From CAIKMD01 sp035277525 (lineage in GTDB: Bacteria; Pseudomonadota; Alphaproteobacteria; ATCC43930; CGMCC-115725), in assembly GCA_035277525.1 (NCBI GenBank), contig DATEKH010000274.1, positions 1-5,464 of the forward strand: DNA of 5,464 bases. The letters are read 5' to 3'. Below, piece after piece: positions 5,326-5,464 of this stretch. Position numbers and translations under genes: made by a program. Every line of letters begins with the position of its first letter. Position 1 is the first letter of the stretch. Under the pieces are notes generated by a model. That model saw nothing but the letters and a program-made list of their open reading frames with translations, was not told where the DNA came from and made no database searches.

Positions 5326-5464
5326 ATGGCGAAGGCTAAATTTGAGCGGACGAAGCCGCACTGCAACATTGGGACGATTGGGCATGTCGACCATGGGAAG
5401 ACATCGCTGACGGCGGCGATCACGAAGGTCCTGGCGGAGAAGGGCGGTGCGACCTACACGGCCT
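5326..5464 (+). CDS. tuf: Elongation factor Tu, 3' part outside window
   Basis: The first 46 codons of EF-Tu, the GTPase that delivers aminoacyl-tRNA to the ribosome: MAKAKFERTKPHCNIGTIGH, continuing to ...EKGGATYTA. The P-loop GHVDHGKT is at residues 19-26 and is intact; the remaining ~350 residues lie beyond the window. ATG 5326 follows GGGGA (5314-5318) with a 7-nt spacer. The gene follows tRNA-Gly by 40 nt with no terminator between, so it is probably transcribed from the promoter before tRNA-Tyr. The family context (tRNA-Trp, secE, nusG usually follow) cannot be checked here. Its opening codons include three GGG and two ATT, unexpected for so highly expressed a gene in GC-rich DNA. Confidence 0.97.
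   Translation, partial: MAKAKFERTKPHCNIGTIGHVDHGKTSLTAAITKVLAEKGGATYTA

Overview
The window is GC-rich chromosomal DNA from an alphaproteobacterium, most likely of the order Hyphomicrobiales (Rhizobiales). The main reason is the order tRNA-Tyr, tRNA-Gly(UCC), tuf with rlmB close by on the opposite strand, as I remember it from that group. Several very small envelope proteins of types common there (a DUF3096-like membrane peptide and two tiny lipoproteins) agree. I cannot name the genus.

Left part (1-2617, all + strand): a family 2 glycosyltransferase, possibly cut at its 5' end, is coupled by an ATGA overlap to a family 9 (heptosyltransferase-type) glycosyltransferase. These look like the last genes of a surface-glycan operon that continues to the left of the window. 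A small Cys-containing lipoprotein and a 50-residue DUF3096-like membrane protein follow closely on the same strand.

Middle part (2614-4366): rlmB (23S rRNA Gm2251 methyltransferase) runs towards the glycan cluster, and its stop codon shares the four bases CTAG with the stop of the DUF3096 gene. Upstream of rlmB, 7 nt away on the - strand, lies a carboxymuconolactone decarboxylase/AhpD-fold protein without a CxxC motif; the two form a short operon. A 162-bp divergent spacer separates this operon from a second tiny lipoprotein gene on the + strand. The spacer holds an unexplained set of GGCATTTC/GAAATGCC repeats, including an 11-bp inverted repeat whose inner arm ends on the start codon of the decarboxylase-like gene.

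Right part (4421-5464): mscL (large-conductance mechanosensitive channel) is on the - strand. It is followed by a good sigma70-type promoter on the + strand that drives tRNA-Tyr(GUA), tRNA-Gly(UCC) and the start of tuf (EF-Tu, cut by the window end). A GC hairpin with a T-run sits between mscL and this translation operon.

Most of the window is ordinary: housekeeping translation genes beside envelope genes. I found no defence system, mobile element, CRISPR array or clearly new multi-gene system. The observation most worth following is the repeat structure at 4003-4107.
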